A program made the position numbers and the translations under genes. Shown in pieces: positions 47,121 through 56,660 of a stretch of DNA of 64,000 bases (positions are counted from its first letter, which is position 1; each line of letters begins with the position of its first letter). A model generated the notes under the pieces. That model did not search any database. It saw nothing but the letters and a program-made list of their open reading frames with translations, and was not told the origin of the DNA. Origin of the DNA: Methylotenera versatilis 301 (GTDB lineage Bacteria; Pseudomonadota; Gammaproteobacteria; Burkholderiales; Methylophilaceae); the NCBI RefSeq assembly GCF_000093025.1, contig NC_014207.1:558001-622000 (forward strand). The letters are read 5' to 3'.

Positions 47121-49493
47121 ATGTTTAAGAAATTAACATTAGCGGTGGTTTTGGCGTGTAACAGCGATTTGTTGATGGCCGAAGAGGCCGCGGTTGAAAG
47201 TAAATCTAAACAAATGCAGGTAGATGCTGAAACTCAAATTGAGCTAGATGCGGTTGTGGTGCGTGCACCGATGATTGATAGTCGTATTCTTAAACATCCA
47301 GCCACGGTTGAAACTTTCGATAAAAAACAAATTGAAGAGAATCTCAATGCGGCAACTTCCTCACAAACCTTGAAATATATGCCTAGTATGCAAGTGCGTG
47401 AGCGTTTTATTGGTGATCGCAACGGCAATATTGCCACTCGTACTGTAGGTTCGCTAGCTAGCGCACAAAACATGTTGTATGCAGATGGCGTGTTGTTGTC
47501 TAATTTTTTGCAGGGCAATTTTGGTTCTCCGCGCTGGGGGATGGTGACGCCAGAAGAAATTGAAAGCATCAGTATGATGTACGGGCCTTTTTCTGCATTG
47601 TATGCGGGTAACTCGTTTGGCGGTGTGATTACCCTAGTGACACGCATGCTAGATAAATTTGAGGCGCATGCTAGTGCGCAGGCTTTTACGCAAAGTTATG
47701 AACATTACGGCACGAACGAAAGCTTTAATGGAAATCATTTAACAGCATCGTTTGGCAATAAAGTGAATGATTTTTCTTTTTGGTTTGGTGTGGATAGGCT
47801 GGATAACCGAAGCCAGCCTATGGGGTTCTCAACCGCCAATCGCTCTACTACGGCTCCCGGAGTAAGCCCAGTCGTGACAGGTGCGTATCAAGACAAAAGT
47901 GAAGTGAACAAAGACCGTGTCATTTTTGGGGCTAACAGCATTGATGACTCTGAGCAAACCAACATTAAATTCAAAGTGGCTTATGACATCACGCCAACCA
48001 TTAAGGCGGCTTATACCTTGGGCGTATGGAATCTGGATAGCAAAACAGAGGTGAAAAGCTATGTTAAAGATGGCGCTGGAAATGCTGTCTATAACGGACA
48101 GGTTAACTTTAATGGTCAACGCTATGATATATCTGGCATGAGTCCGGCAGAGGCCGACTCCCTGCACATCATGCAGGCGCTAGATCTAAAGTCAAACAAT
48201 AAAGATTTTTTTGATTGGCAACTAACTTTATCCGATTATGACTTTCATCAAGATAAAAATAGTTTCTCTAACACGCCAACAAGTGGAACGACTACAGCGG
48301 GTAACCCATATCTCAATCGAATTGGTCGCGTGACAGACCAAGCAGGCACAGGTTGGACAGTATTTGATGCGCGTACCACTTTGCGTCCGCAAAGAAACTA
48401 TTCAGGTCAACACACGATTGATATTGGTTACCATGTTGATCAATACGAATTACGTAGTGAGACAAACGACACTGCGGATTGGTCAACTGGTGCTAAAGGC
48501 GGTTTGTTTTCTGCGGCGCGTGGTGACACTCGTACTCAAGCCCTTTATGCACAAGATAAATGGCAGATTAACCCACAATGGGCGTTGACTTTTGGTGGTC
48601 GCGCCGAGCATTGGGAGGCCAATGATGGACAAAATAAAATTACCATCGGTGGCATATTAAACACTGCTAATTATAAAGATGTGTCAGTGAATAAATTTTC
48701 GCCTAAAGTTTCCCTGAGCTTCGAACCTCAACCAGAGTGGGGGTTTCGTGCTTCATTCGGGCAGGCATTTCGCTTTCCGACTGTTGGTGAGTTATTTCAA
48801 CCTTTGCAAAATGGCGCTGTTCCTTACTTTGTTCAAAGTAATCCAAACTTGAAGCCAGAAGAAGTCATTGCCGGTGAGTTTTCTGCAGAGCGTCGTTTTG
48901 ATAACGGTTTAGTTCGCGCGAGTTTATTTAGCGAGAATAAATTTGATGCGCTCATTACACAATTTCTTGCTGTGGGTAGTGTGATTCCCTACGATACAGG
49001 TACTTGTACTAGAGCAGCAGGGTGTAGTTATACGCAAAACGTGGAGCATATTCGTGCGCGTGGTCTTGAATTAGCAACGCAATGGCAAGATGTGCTGATA
49101 AACGGCCTAGACTTATTGGGTAGCGCAACCTTCACTGATGCAGAGGTGTTACGCAACGATAATGCACCTAGCACGGTGGGTAACAAACCAACTCGCATTC
49201 CAAGAAGTATGTTCAAAGCGGTGGCAACATATCATCAAGGTAGCCATCTAAGCTACAGCTTGGCAGCACGTTACAGTGGCAGGCAATATAATGCTTTAGA
49301 TAATAGTGATAGCAACCCTGACACTTACGGTGCAGCGAGCAAGTTTTTTATTATGGATGTGAAAGCTAATTATAAGTTTGCAGATAAATTAACGGCGAGC
49401 ATTGGCGTAGACAATTTAAATAATTACAAAGCTTATGTGTTTCACCCTTACCCACAGCGTACCGGCTATCTACAACTGAAATATGACTATTAA
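47121..49493 (+). CDS. TonB-dependent outer-membrane receptor
   Basis: This 790-residue outer-membrane receptor has a signal peptide (about 1-20, ending LLMA-EE). A plug domain (about 45-180) contains ATVETFDKKQIEENLNAATSSQTLKYMPSMQVRER and YGPFSALYAGNSFGGVITLVT. A 22-strand barrel has the C-terminal aromatic ending GYLQLKYDY. An early ELDAVVVRAP stretch may serve as the TonB box. The substrate is not evident; sequence alone does not tell siderophore from copper or another complex. It is divergent from regB and preceded by a putative RegA box, so it may be redox-controlled. RBS AGGGAGAAG. Confidence 0.88.
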   Translation: MFKKLTLAVVLACNSDLLMAEEAAVESKSKQMQVDAETQIELDAVVVRAPMIDSRILKHPATVETFDKKQIEENLNAATSSQTLKYMPSMQVRERFIGDRNGNIATRTVGSLASAQNMLYADGVLLSNFLQGNFGSPRWGMVTPEEIESISMMYGPFSALYAGNSFGGVITLVTRMLDKFEAHASAQAFTQSYEHYGTNESFNGNHLTASFGNKVNDFSFWFGVDRLDNRSQPMGFSTANRSTTAPGVSPVVTGAYQDKSEVNKDRVIFGANSIDDSEQTNIKFKVAYDITPTIKAAYTLGVWNLDSKTEVKSYVKDGAGNAVYNGQVNFNGQRYDISGMSPAEADSLHIMQALDLKSNNKDFFDWQLTLSDYDFHQDKNSFSNTPTSGTTTAGNPYLNRIGRVTDQAGTGWTVFDARTTLRPQRNYSGQHTIDIGYHVDQYELRSETNDTADWSTGAKGGLFSAARGDTRTQALYAQDKWQINPQWALTFGGRAEHWEANDGQNKITIGGILNTANYKDVSVNKFSPKVSLSFEPQPEWGFRASFGQAFRFPTVGELFQPLQNGAVPYFVQSNPNLKPEEVIAGEFSAERRFDNGLVRASLFSENKFDALITQFLAVGSVIPYDTGTCTRAAGCSYTQNVEHIRARGLELATQWQDVLINGLDLLGSATFTDAEVLRNDNAPSTVGNKPTRIPRSMFKAVATYHQGSHLSYSLAARYSGRQYNALDNSDSNPDTYGAASKFFIMDVKANYKFADKLTASIGVDNLNNYKAYVFHPYPQRTGYLQLKYDY

Positions 49494-49515
49494 CTGGCTC
49501 ATCAAGCTAATGCTA

Positions 49516-50796
49516 TCAAGTCTGCGAGTCTTCAGCGTTCGATAAGTCCACATCTATAAAATAGCTGACTCGCTTACGTGGGTTCAAGTATTCAAGCACG
49601 TCCGCTGGTAATTGACTTGGGCGTAAGCAGGCGTTGATGCTGATGCTAGGCTCTTCGCGTAAGTCTATTATTTGCGGTTCGTGTCTGGCTGTCAGCGGGT
49701 CATGCACCATCACAAATGGTCTGAGCGGTTTGTTGGGGTTCACAGAAATAACTGTGGCATAGCTACCTGTGGAAAGCTGCACAATACTACCAGGTGGATA
49801 AATGCCCAGCGATTTGATCAAGCGTTTGAGTAGAGATTCATCGTATTTAGCACGCTGGCTGGCGTACATATGCGCGAGTGCTTCATACGGTGTTTTGGCT
49901 AGCGCAATATTGTTTGGGTTACATAAATTGTCATAACCATTCACTATCGCAATTAATCTGGCAAACGGGTCAGTTTGCTCTCCACGCAGATGTTTTGGGT
50001 AACCTGAGCCATCTGCATGCTCATGGTGCTGCATAATGATCTTACCAATACGCACGGGTAAGCCAATCTCTTGTGCCATACGCGAACCTATTTCACTATG
50101 CTGTTCAAAATGTGATTGTTCTGACTTTGTGAGTGGGTCTTTTTTAAGCAAGATTTTATCGGATATTTCTGCCTTGCCAATGTCATGAAACAACGCCGCC
50201 ATCCCTAATAAACGCGCATCTTCTTTTGACATGTTGACAGACTTAGCCATAATCAGCGCAAGTACAGTCACATTGAGCGGATGGATGTAATTGGCATCAC
50301 TGGAGCGGTTGCCATTGAGCGCGTGAACCGCCACATCACCTTCCATTAACGCTGTGTCGACCATATCATTGATAATCACAGCCGCTTGTTCAATTGAGGC
50401 TTTAGAGTCCGATAGAATATTGTGTGTCACTTGTCGGGCAATATTGCTGGTATTGATAAACTTTCTTTCACACACATTAATAGCTTGATGTAGCTCTTTA
50501 AGGCGTTGTTTTGCATTGTCTACGCTGCTTATTGGCGCTGGAATGGGGTGAGTTTCCTTCTCGATTATTTCTACAGATGGCGCCTCTGTTTTGATTGGTA
50601 ATGGCTGACAATCACTACGCTTGGGGTCGTAACGCAATCTGGTAAGCCCCGTTTTTTTAATAATGGAGATTTGCTCTTCATCTTTCACCTTAAAGTTACT
50701 TAGCGTGAATGGGTGATCCATCCATCCTAAATCCAGATGCACATAGATACCCACTTGTAATTGTGAAACGTCCATAAAGTGATGTTCATTATTCAT
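49516..50796 (-). CDS. DUF3391/HD-GYP cyclic-di-GMP phosphodiesterase
   Basis: This 426-residue cytoplasmic protein has the N-terminal DUF3391 domain (about 5-70; MDVSQLQVGIYVHLDLGWMDHPFTLSNFKV). A Pro-rich linker precedes an HD-GYP domain (about 150-340) with LFHDIGKAEISDKILLKKDPLT, IIMQHHEHADGSGYPKHLRGE and the partly diverged IVNGYDNLCNPN. The HD, HH and GYP residues are present, so c-di-GMP hydrolysis to GMP or pGpG is expected. It lies 26 nt downstream of a GGDEF-EAL gene on the same strand, forming a two-gene c-di-GMP operon. Confidence 0.9.
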   Translation of the reverse strand: MNNEHHFMDVSQLQVGIYVHLDLGWMDHPFTLSNFKVKDEEQISIIKKTGLTRLRYDPKRSDCQPLPIKTEAPSVEIIEKETHPIPAPISSVDNAKQRLKELHQAINVCERKFINTSNIARQVTHNILSDSKASIEQAAVIINDMVDTALMEGDVAVHALNGNRSSDANYIHPLNVTVLALIMAKSVNMSKEDARLLGMAALFHDIGKAEISDKILLKKDPLTKSEQSHFEQHSEIGSRMAQEIGLPVRIGKIIMQHHEHADGSGYPKHLRGEQTDPFARLIAIVNGYDNLCNPNNIALAKTPYEALAHMYASQRAKYDESLLKRLIKSLGIYPPGSIVQLSTGSYATVISVNPNKPLRPFVMVHDPLTARHEPQIIDLREEPSISINACLRPSQLPADVLEYLNPRKRVSYFIDVDLSNAEDSQT

Positions 50797-50822
50797 ATGC
50801 TTTACCTCTTTGTTCTTAATTC

Positions 50823-53800
50823 TTATTTTGTTAATAGTTTTGAGAATTCTGTGGCAGTAACAGGTTTACTATAGAGATAGCCTTGTCCTTCTTTGCAGCC
50901 CATGGCGCTTAAGAAATCGGCTTGCGCTTGGGTTTCTACACCTTCGGCAATCACGCTAAAGCCTAAGCTGCCAGCCATCGCATAAATGGCATTGGCAATC
51001 GCGGCATCATCTAAATCATCAGGTAGATCACGTACAAAAGATTGGTCTATTTTTATTTTGTCGAGTGGTAATCGTTTGAGATTAGAGAGCGATGAATATC
51101 CTGTGCCAAAATCATCGATGGCTAATTTCAAGCCAAGTTGCTTGATGCGATTGAACGTATCAATCACATACTCAGTATTTTGCATTACCGTACTTTCGGT
51201 AATTTCAAGTTCCAGCATGTGCGGATTGCAATCCGTTTCCATCAAAATGCCATAAACGGTATCGGCGAAGTTGCTGCGCATAATTTGCACGCCAGAGACG
51301 TTGACTGCAATCCATTGAATAGCATGACCAGCTTTGTGCCAACGTACTATTTGGTGGGCGGCCTCACGCAGTACCCACTCACCGATTTGTACAATTAAGC
51401 CAGTTTCCTCAGCCATCGGAATAAATGTGGCTGGGGACACTAAGCCTAATTTAGGGTGGTTCCATCGTATCAGCGCTTCAGCACCTATAATCTCGCCAGT
51501 TATCAGCGAGACTTGTGGTTGATAGTAAACCTCAAACTGTTTACGCACTAAGGCATGGCGTAGCTGGCCTTCCAAAGTAAAGCGCTCGACCGCGCTTTTA
51601 CTCAAGTCATCAGAGTAGAAGCAGTGGTTGTTTTTGCCTTTATTCTTAACTTGATACATTGCAATATCAGCGGCTTTAATTAAACCTTCTACATCCGCGC
51701 AGTCTTTCGGGAATGTAGAAATGCCGACACTCGCGCTGATGTAAATTTCATGGCCATCAATATTAAATTCAATTTGTAGCGCATGAATAATTTTTTTAGC
51801 TACCAGTGATGCGTCGCTAGGTTTGCTGATCATATCCATCATCACTACAAACTCGTCGCCGCCTAGCCTTGCCACTACGTCGCTATCACGCATGGATAAG
51901 CTAATGCGCCTAGAGGCTTCGAGCAATAGTTTATCGCCTACTTGATGCCCAAGGGTATCGTTAACAGCTTTAAATCGATCTAAGTCAATAAACAATAGAG
52001 CGATTTTATGGTTATCGCGTTCAGCTCGTTTAATGGAATGTTCCAACAGCTCATTTAGTAGGCGGCGGTTAGGCAGACCTGTTAGAGGGTCGTGATTCAC
52101 TAGCTCATGCAACCTGTTTTGTGAGCGCTTAACATCGGTAATGTCAGCAAAAACGCCGACGTAATTAACGACTTGTCCGGCATTATCTTTCACAGCGGTA
52201 ATGGTTAGCCACTCATAATAGTTTTCGCCAGATTTACGTTTATTGAATACCTCACCATGCCAGCGCTCTTCTTTTTTTAAGATGGCCCACATGTCTTTGT
52301 AAAAACGATCATCCTGATTGCCAGATTGAAGTATTTTAGGAGATTTCCCCAGTACCTCTTCTTCGGAATAGCCAGTAATTTCAGTAAAGCCTTTGTTAAT
52401 AGCGACAATGCGTACTTTGTCATCGGTGATCATGATGCCTTCACTGGCGCTATCAAAGGCGATTTTAGCTTGGTGTAATCGCTTGCCTGCATTCTCTCTT
52501 TGTATTGCGACGCCTAAAGATCGACCTATCGCCATTAACGAGCCAAGCTCTTGCGGTGTGGTCTTAATTAAGTCGTGGCAACGCTCGATGATGATATTGC
52601 CCCACCATACCTTGTCTGAGAAAAGCGGGACGATGGCAATAGATTGCGTATCATGTTGCTCAAGTATCTGGCGCTCTGAACTTGGCAGATCACGAATATC
52701 ACCAAAAACAGGGTCACCGAGTTGAAGCGCATCTTTCCAACGATTTAAACGCACATCATTAAAATCAATCGCTTCAAGTGCATTATCAGCATTGCTGAAG
52801 CCTGGCACTGACCATCTGTAAAGTATTTTTGAATGCCCTGATTTGGCTGCATTAGCCACTTCTTTATTACTAGGCTCCACATTTTTAAGTATGGTTGCGC
52901 GAGTAAAGCGTAAAGCAAGGCATAACTGTTGCAACACAGTCACTGCTACTGTTTGCCAAGATTCGGCGGAGTGTAATAACCAGTCGCATGAAATAAGCGC
53001 ATCTAGAATAGCGCTGCGGTCGCGCAGATGGCTTTCAGCCATTTTGCGCTCTGTGATGTCGCGTCCTAGCGTGACTAAGCCATGGCGGCTGCCATCATCG
53101 TTAAACAATGGCACTTTAATGACATCTAGCACTTTTGCGCCACCGTGTGGCAATGAAATGACTTCTTCATTTCTGATTGAGCGACCTAACTTCCAAGCTT
53201 GATCATCAGATACTTTTGAGTGGCGAAAAGCTTCTTTAAACGCAGGGCTAGATAGAGTGGCAAGCTCCATATCAGTTTTGTGTTGATAGTCCAGTTGATC
53301 TAGTTGAAAAAGCTCTATGCTGCTAGCATTCGCTTCTAACCAGCGGTTTTTCTCATCTTTGAAGCAAATCAAATCAGGGCTTGCATCAATCAAATTGCGT
53401 AGTAGTTTTTCGGTATGTCTTAATTGTAATTCTGTGCTGACGCGATCGGTCACGTCATGCATGTGCAGCACATAACCTGAATGCAAGTCTTCAAAATCTT
53501 TGTTGTGTGATGTGAATACCTGCAAGGTGCGTAACTCATCTCCTGCGGCGTACTGCAATACAAAGCTAGTACTGGCTTTTTTTAATTCGGTAACGATGCG
53601 TTTATGTACGGCTTTAGGTAGTTGACCAGTTCTGGCCGCAACATGTTTTACATTCAGGTTGAAAATATCTCTGGCATACGGGTTTGCATAACTGACGTTA
53701 CACTTTTCATCTATAGCAAGAATAGCAACGCCTTGCAATGAGCCTAGTAAATGCCAGGCGAGTGCAAGTTCTTTAGACATGAATCTACTCAGATGGCTTG

Positions 53801-53849
53801 CGCTATCTGGAGCAGATTGCAACTGATCTAATTTATTTAACTTTTTCAA
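50823..53849 (-). CDS. Multi-PAS GGDEF-EAL c-di-GMP protein
   Basis: This 1008-residue cytoplasmic sensor protein has PAS1 (about 30-135), PAS2 (about 145-265, ending ITERKMAES), a GAF-like domain (about 280-455), PAS3 (about 460-575, ending FADITDVKRSQ), GGDEF (about 580-740; RLGGDEFVVMMD with an RDSD inhibitory site before it) and EAL (about 755-1005; EALIRWNHPKLG, EITESTVMQN, DDFGTGYSSLSNLKRLPLDKIKID). No membrane helix is seen, so the signal is intracellular. Both motifs look catalytically complete, and the net activity cannot be told from sequence. The HD-GYP gene follows directly. Confidence 0.9.
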   Translation of the reverse strand: MKKLNKLDQLQSAPDSASHLSRFMSKELALAWHLLGSLQGVAILAIDEKCNVSYANPYARDIFNLNVKHVAARTGQLPKAVHKRIVTELKKASTSFVLQYAAGDELRTLQVFTSHNKDFEDLHSGYVLHMHDVTDRVSTELQLRHTEKLLRNLIDASPDLICFKDEKNRWLEANASSIELFQLDQLDYQHKTDMELATLSSPAFKEAFRHSKVSDDQAWKLGRSIRNEEVISLPHGGAKVLDVIKVPLFNDDGSRHGLVTLGRDITERKMAESHLRDRSAILDALISCDWLLHSAESWQTVAVTVLQQLCLALRFTRATILKNVEPSNKEVANAAKSGHSKILYRWSVPGFSNADNALEAIDFNDVRLNRWKDALQLGDPVFGDIRDLPSSERQILEQHDTQSIAIVPLFSDKVWWGNIIIERCHDLIKTTPQELGSLMAIGRSLGVAIQRENAGKRLHQAKIAFDSASEGIMITDDKVRIVAINKGFTEITGYSEEEVLGKSPKILQSGNQDDRFYKDMWAILKKEERWHGEVFNKRKSGENYYEWLTITAVKDNAGQVVNYVGVFADITDVKRSQNRLHELVNHDPLTGLPNRRLLNELLEHSIKRAERDNHKIALLFIDLDRFKAVNDTLGHQVGDKLLLEASRRISLSMRDSDVVARLGGDEFVVMMDMISKPSDASLVAKKIIHALQIEFNIDGHEIYISASVGISTFPKDCADVEGLIKAADIAMYQVKNKGKNNHCFYSDDLSKSAVERFTLEGQLRHALVRKQFEVYYQPQVSLITGEIIGAEALIRWNHPKLGLVSPATFIPMAEETGLIVQIGEWVLREAAHQIVRWHKAGHAIQWIAVNVSGVQIMRSNFADTVYGILMETDCNPHMLELEITESTVMQNTEYVIDTFNRIKQLGLKLAIDDFGTGYSSLSNLKRLPLDKIKIDQSFVRDLPDDLDDAAIANAIYAMAGSLGFSVIAEGVETQAQADFLSAMGCKEGQGYLYSKPVTATEFSKLLTK

Positions 53850-54145
53850 TTACTTTTACATTCTAAAAAAGGCCTATTAATATTTACCTAAAACATACCA
53901 ACTAGCAAATTTATTCAACATTAAGTGCAAATATGCTGAATATGAGCGATATGTTTTTATCGACCATAATGACTAAAGCTTGAATGTAAATATACGCTTT
54001 GGCTTGTAAAACCATCTTTGAATTAAAAGTACTTAGTGGTGCTAATTTATAAGTTAGCGACTAGGTGCTATAAGCGATTGAGACTTTTAGAGGTCCTTGG
54101 CTAAGGCAATATTGAAATATGCTAGTATTTGTTAACAATATTTAG
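53850..54145. other. Intergenic region before the TlpA-like gene
   Basis: This A/T-rich 296-nt gap separates the minus-strand PAS-GGDEF-EAL gene and the plus-strand thioredoxin gene. It holds no supportable ORF or RNA. A 10-bp palindrome TTGTTAACAA (54129-54138) lies just upstream of the thioredoxin start and could be an operator. Confidence 0.4.
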
Positions 54146-54658
54146 ATGATGTGTAATATGGCTTCAATGATCAGATTATTACTTTTAGTATTTTTGGCGG
54201 GTATACACACTTCTGCCTATGCGGTTGAAGAGGGGAAGCTTGCGCCACTGCTTACCGCCAAGCTGCTGGATGGTAAATCATTTTCAACTGAATCGGTAAA
54301 AGGTGAGGTGGTGATTGTGAACTTCTGGGCAACTTGGTGCCCACCATGCAGACAAGAAATGCCCGCGTTCGAAAGTTATTATCAAAAGCATAAGAACCAA
54401 GGTTTAAGGATAATTGCCGTGAGCTTAGATGAGCCTGCGGATTTGGCTAAAGTGCGCGAAGTCATGCGTGACTATACTTTTGACGCGGCGTTAGAAAGTG
54501 AAAGTCAGCACAAAGGTTATGGTCGAATCTGGCGTTTACCATTAACCTTTGTGATTGATCGCAAAGGCGTCTTACGTAAAGACGGCTGGTACGGTGCAGC
54601 AGGCATAGATTTACCATTACTAGATAAAATCGTCACGCCACTGCTTGAAGAAAAGTAG
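54146..54658 (+). CDS. TlpA/ResA-like thioredoxin-fold lipoprotein or secreted reductase
   Basis: This exported thiol-disulfide protein of about 170 residues has a hydrophobic N-terminal signal (IRLLLLVFLAGIHTSAYA-V). The thioredoxin fold contains VIVNFWATWCPPCRQEMPAFESYY with the WCPPC redox motif, a cis-Pro region LPLTFVIDRKGVL and RIIAVSLDE. It resembles TlpA/ResA reductases used in cytochrome c or oxidase maturation. Several in-frame ATGs near the start (54146, 54149, 54158, 54167) lack a clear ribosome site. The oxidase-assembly cluster lies about 4 kb downstream, beyond a foreign-looking patch. Confidence 0.85.
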   Translation: MMCNMASMIRLLLLVFLAGIHTSAYAVEEGKLAPLLTAKLLDGKSFSTESVKGEVVIVNFWATWCPPCRQEMPAFESYYQKHKNQGLRIIAVSLDEPADLAKVREVMRDYTFDAALESESQHKGYGRIWRLPLTFVIDRKGVLRKDGWYGAAGIDLPLLDKIVTPLLEEK

Positions 54659-54819
54659 CGGTTTATTTTGGGTATTGGGTTTCTGTGATGGATTTAGCCA
54701 AAAATTGGCTGAATTAAAATCGACTCAGGTTCCTTGATTCTGTTATTTTCTGCACTAGACTCAGCAATTTGCAGCATATTTACATCAGGCGCAGTATAAT
54801 CACGCAAATATTTAATTGA

Positions 54820-54896
54820 TTGCCGTACTAGTCGTGCGGTGAGGAACACGACCGTTAATGAGCAGGTCGTAGATTCGAAGCCTACTCGGCAAGCCA
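54820..54896 (+). tRNA. Degenerate tRNA-Asn(GUU)-like sequence
   Basis: This 77-nt segment has tRNA outlines. The acceptor halves TTGCCG (54820-54825) and CGGCAA (54887-54892) pair fully. A discriminator G and encoded CCA close the 3' end (54893-54896). The T arm reads GTAGA-TTCGAAG-CCTAC with the canonical TTCGAA loop and one mismatch. The central CCGTTAA resembles the anticodon loop of tRNA-Asn (GTT). The D and anticodon stems do not form normally; CGACC/GGTCG pairs instead. A TATAAT lies at 54795 and a terminator just downstream, so it may still be transcribed. It may be a pseudo-tRNA, an attachment-site relic or a divergent mobile-element tRNA. Confidence 0.4.
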
Positions 54897-54913
54897 GGCA
54901 TAGCAAGCAATCA

Positions 54914-54941
54914 GGCCATCCTTTGAGGTGGTCTTTTTTTT
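54914..54941 (+). terminator. Rho-independent terminator after the tRNA-like sequence
   Basis: GGCCATCC (54914-54921), a TTTGA loop and GGTGGTC (54927-54933) form a stem with one bulged base and a G-T pair, followed by eight T residues. It closes a possible transcript beginning near the TATAAT at 54795. Confidence 0.7.
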
Positions 54942-55048
54942 GAGCGGATAAACCCCTGACTGCCAGCTATGACGCGCTCACACAAGACATGATCCCTTCA
55001 GCGAGTGCTGATCTCTGTGGGTTTCAACTAATTTAAGGAGCAATACCC

Positions 55049-55585
55049 GTGACAAACGCACAACGCAGAGCACTTAGCCGCATGGCTGAAATGAATTCAT
55101 CAAATATCGATAGCAAGCCTGAGCCGACGCACAGTAGCGGGTTCTGCCCGCATGAAGCAGGCGCGTATTATCTGGTAACGGTGGAGATTGTCGGCAAGGT
55201 TATCAATCTACTCGCTATGGAAATCGAACCGCCTGTTCATACCTACACCATCAACACCATTAATTTTGAACAAGATCCCGATTCTGGCAAATGGATCTGG
55301 TTTGATGGTAAAGAGAAATTATCTCCACGCAAAAACCAAGATAGTTGGCGTCTTGGCAGCAAGAAGTTATATGACACACGCGAAGTGGCTGAGGCGGAGC
55401 TTCAGCGCGTGATGGTCAAAAACGGTGATCGAGTGACCAAGGTACATGACCTGCCAGACGATGTGACTGCGTTGAAAAAGATCCGCAGTGCCCATCACCC
55501 AGACCGCAATAACCCAGATTCTGACCATGATCTCTATCAGGCAGTTATCGAGAAAATGGACAGGATGCGTGCAGTGAGTGCGTAA
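55049..55585 (+). CDS. Orphan protein with J-domain-like C-terminus, probably mobile-element derived
   Basis: This 178-residue soluble protein starts with GTG behind a strong AAGGAG. No known family is recognised for the first 140 residues, which contain FCPHEAGAYYLVTVEIVGKVINLL and GKWIWFDGKEKLSPRKNQ. The C-terminal 35 residues, LKKIRSAHHPDRNNPDSDHDLYQAV, look like helix II-HPD-helix III of a J domain, but helix I is missing. The position just after a tRNA-like sequence and terminator, with no related neighbours, suggests acquisition from an integrative element or plasmid. Function is unknown. Confidence 0.6.
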   Translation: MTNAQRRALSRMAEMNSSNIDSKPEPTHSSGFCPHEAGAYYLVTVEIVGKVINLLAMEIEPPVHTYTINTINFEQDPDSGKWIWFDGKEKLSPRKNQDSWRLGSKKLYDTREVAEAELQRVMVKNGDRVTKVHDLPDDVTALKKIRSAHHPDRNNPDSDHDLYQAVIEKMDRMRAVSA

Positions 55586-55632
55586 GTCACACCTTAGCCT
55601 GACCGCGTAACAACTCGATTTATTACCTCAGC

Positions 55633-56598
55633 TTAGAAACTAAAGCGTAAGCCTGTAGAAAGCAATACATTTGGCTCAATTTGGTAGCCGTTCACATGCT
55701 GATAAATAGGCACTTGTATAAAACCAAATGCTTGTACTGTTTTGTTGATTGGCACGGTAACGCCAGGGCTAATGTAAATCAGCGTCGCGCCACTATTATC
55801 TACATCGGCTTCAGCGCCTGACTCACGTTTTTCGATACGAGTATTGAATTGCAGTTGTGGAATAAATGATTCAAATCCCATGTAACGCACGCCAGCTGTC
55901 GCATTTAAACCGTTCCCAGGGCGAAAGTCATTATGCTTGTTAAGGGCTATTTGAACCGTGGCTTGTGCAAAATAATCCCAGTCGCGGTTGATGCTGCCAA
56001 AGTAATAGCCGCCTAGTAATAAGTCTGTAGTGCCAGTACCTAGTTGCAAGCCTCTATCAAGTGGTGAACCGTCATTAAAAGTATCGTTGGTTTCACCTGT
56101 GGGTAACTTTAAGCCAAATGTGATACCGCTACTGCGGTCTGCGCTTAAACCTTGATAACGGCCCGTCACGCGTAAATCACCTAACCCTTTAGATGACGAC
56201 GTGATAAGTGCAGCAGGGTCTGGATAGTCGCCATCTTCGCCGTAAGTACCGTGAGAGCGGTTAAATATAGGCAGTAGTAGGTTAATCGCCCAGTCTTGGT
56301 TAAAGCTATGATCCAGCCCCAAAGTCAGGTTGCGGTTGATGGTGGTATCTTGTACTTCTGTGCCCACAGGAATGTTGCTGCGGCTTACTGAACTAGTGCC
56401 ATTTCGGTAATCACTCTGTTTGAAATAGTCGAAACGAACGTCAAATCGCGTACCTTCGCCAGATGAAATCCCTTGTGATGACCAATCTGAATTGAGCGTA
56501 CAGCCGCAACTTGAGCATGCAAATGCATCGGTTGATGAGGCGAAAGCCAATGTCGCAAATGATGCTACGAGCAGGTGATTTTTGGTAAGCAAAGACAT
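55633..56598 (-). CDS. Secreted beta-barrel protein with N-terminal CxxCxC motif
   Basis: This predicted outer-membrane beta-barrel of 321 residues has a signal peptide (about 1-26). A Cys motif at the mature N-terminus (C28-S-S-C31-G-C33) is followed by alternating hydrophobic strands typical of transporter-type barrels, including GLGDLRVTGRYQGL, ITFGLKLPTGET, LLLGGYYFGS and a C-terminal LLSTGLRFSF with a terminal Phe. The Cys cluster suggests metal (perhaps copper) binding at the periplasmic end; this is inference. It is divergent from a BNR-repeat protein across a putative RegA box. No precise family name can be given. Confidence 0.72.
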   Translation of the reverse strand: MSLLTKNHLLVASFATLAFASSTDAFACSSCGCTLNSDWSSQGISSGEGTRFDVRFDYFKQSDYRNGTSSVSRSNIPVGTEVQDTTINRNLTLGLDHSFNQDWAINLLLPIFNRSHGTYGEDGDYPDPAALITSSSKGLGDLRVTGRYQGLSADRSSGITFGLKLPTGETNDTFNDGSPLDRGLQLGTGTTDLLLGGYYFGSINRDWDYFAQATVQIALNKHNDFRPGNGLNATAGVRYMGFESFIPQLQFNTRIEKRESGAEADVDNSGATLIYISPGVTVPINKTVQAFGFIQVPIYQHVNGYQIEPNVLLSTGLRFSF

Positions 56599-56660
56599 GA
56601 TTTACTTTCAACACATAAAACTATACTTTAGATTATGAACTAGCATGGGTATAGAGTAAA

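Noticed and set aside
54696-54710. AGCCAA-AAA-TTGGCT hairpin after the TlpA-like gene as a terminator.
   Set aside because: The stem is only 6 bp and no T run follows.
54694-54906. Minus-strand 70-codon frame across the tRNA-like sequence.
   Set aside because: Its coding sense is antisense to the tRNA-like element, it has no ribosome site and resembles no protein.
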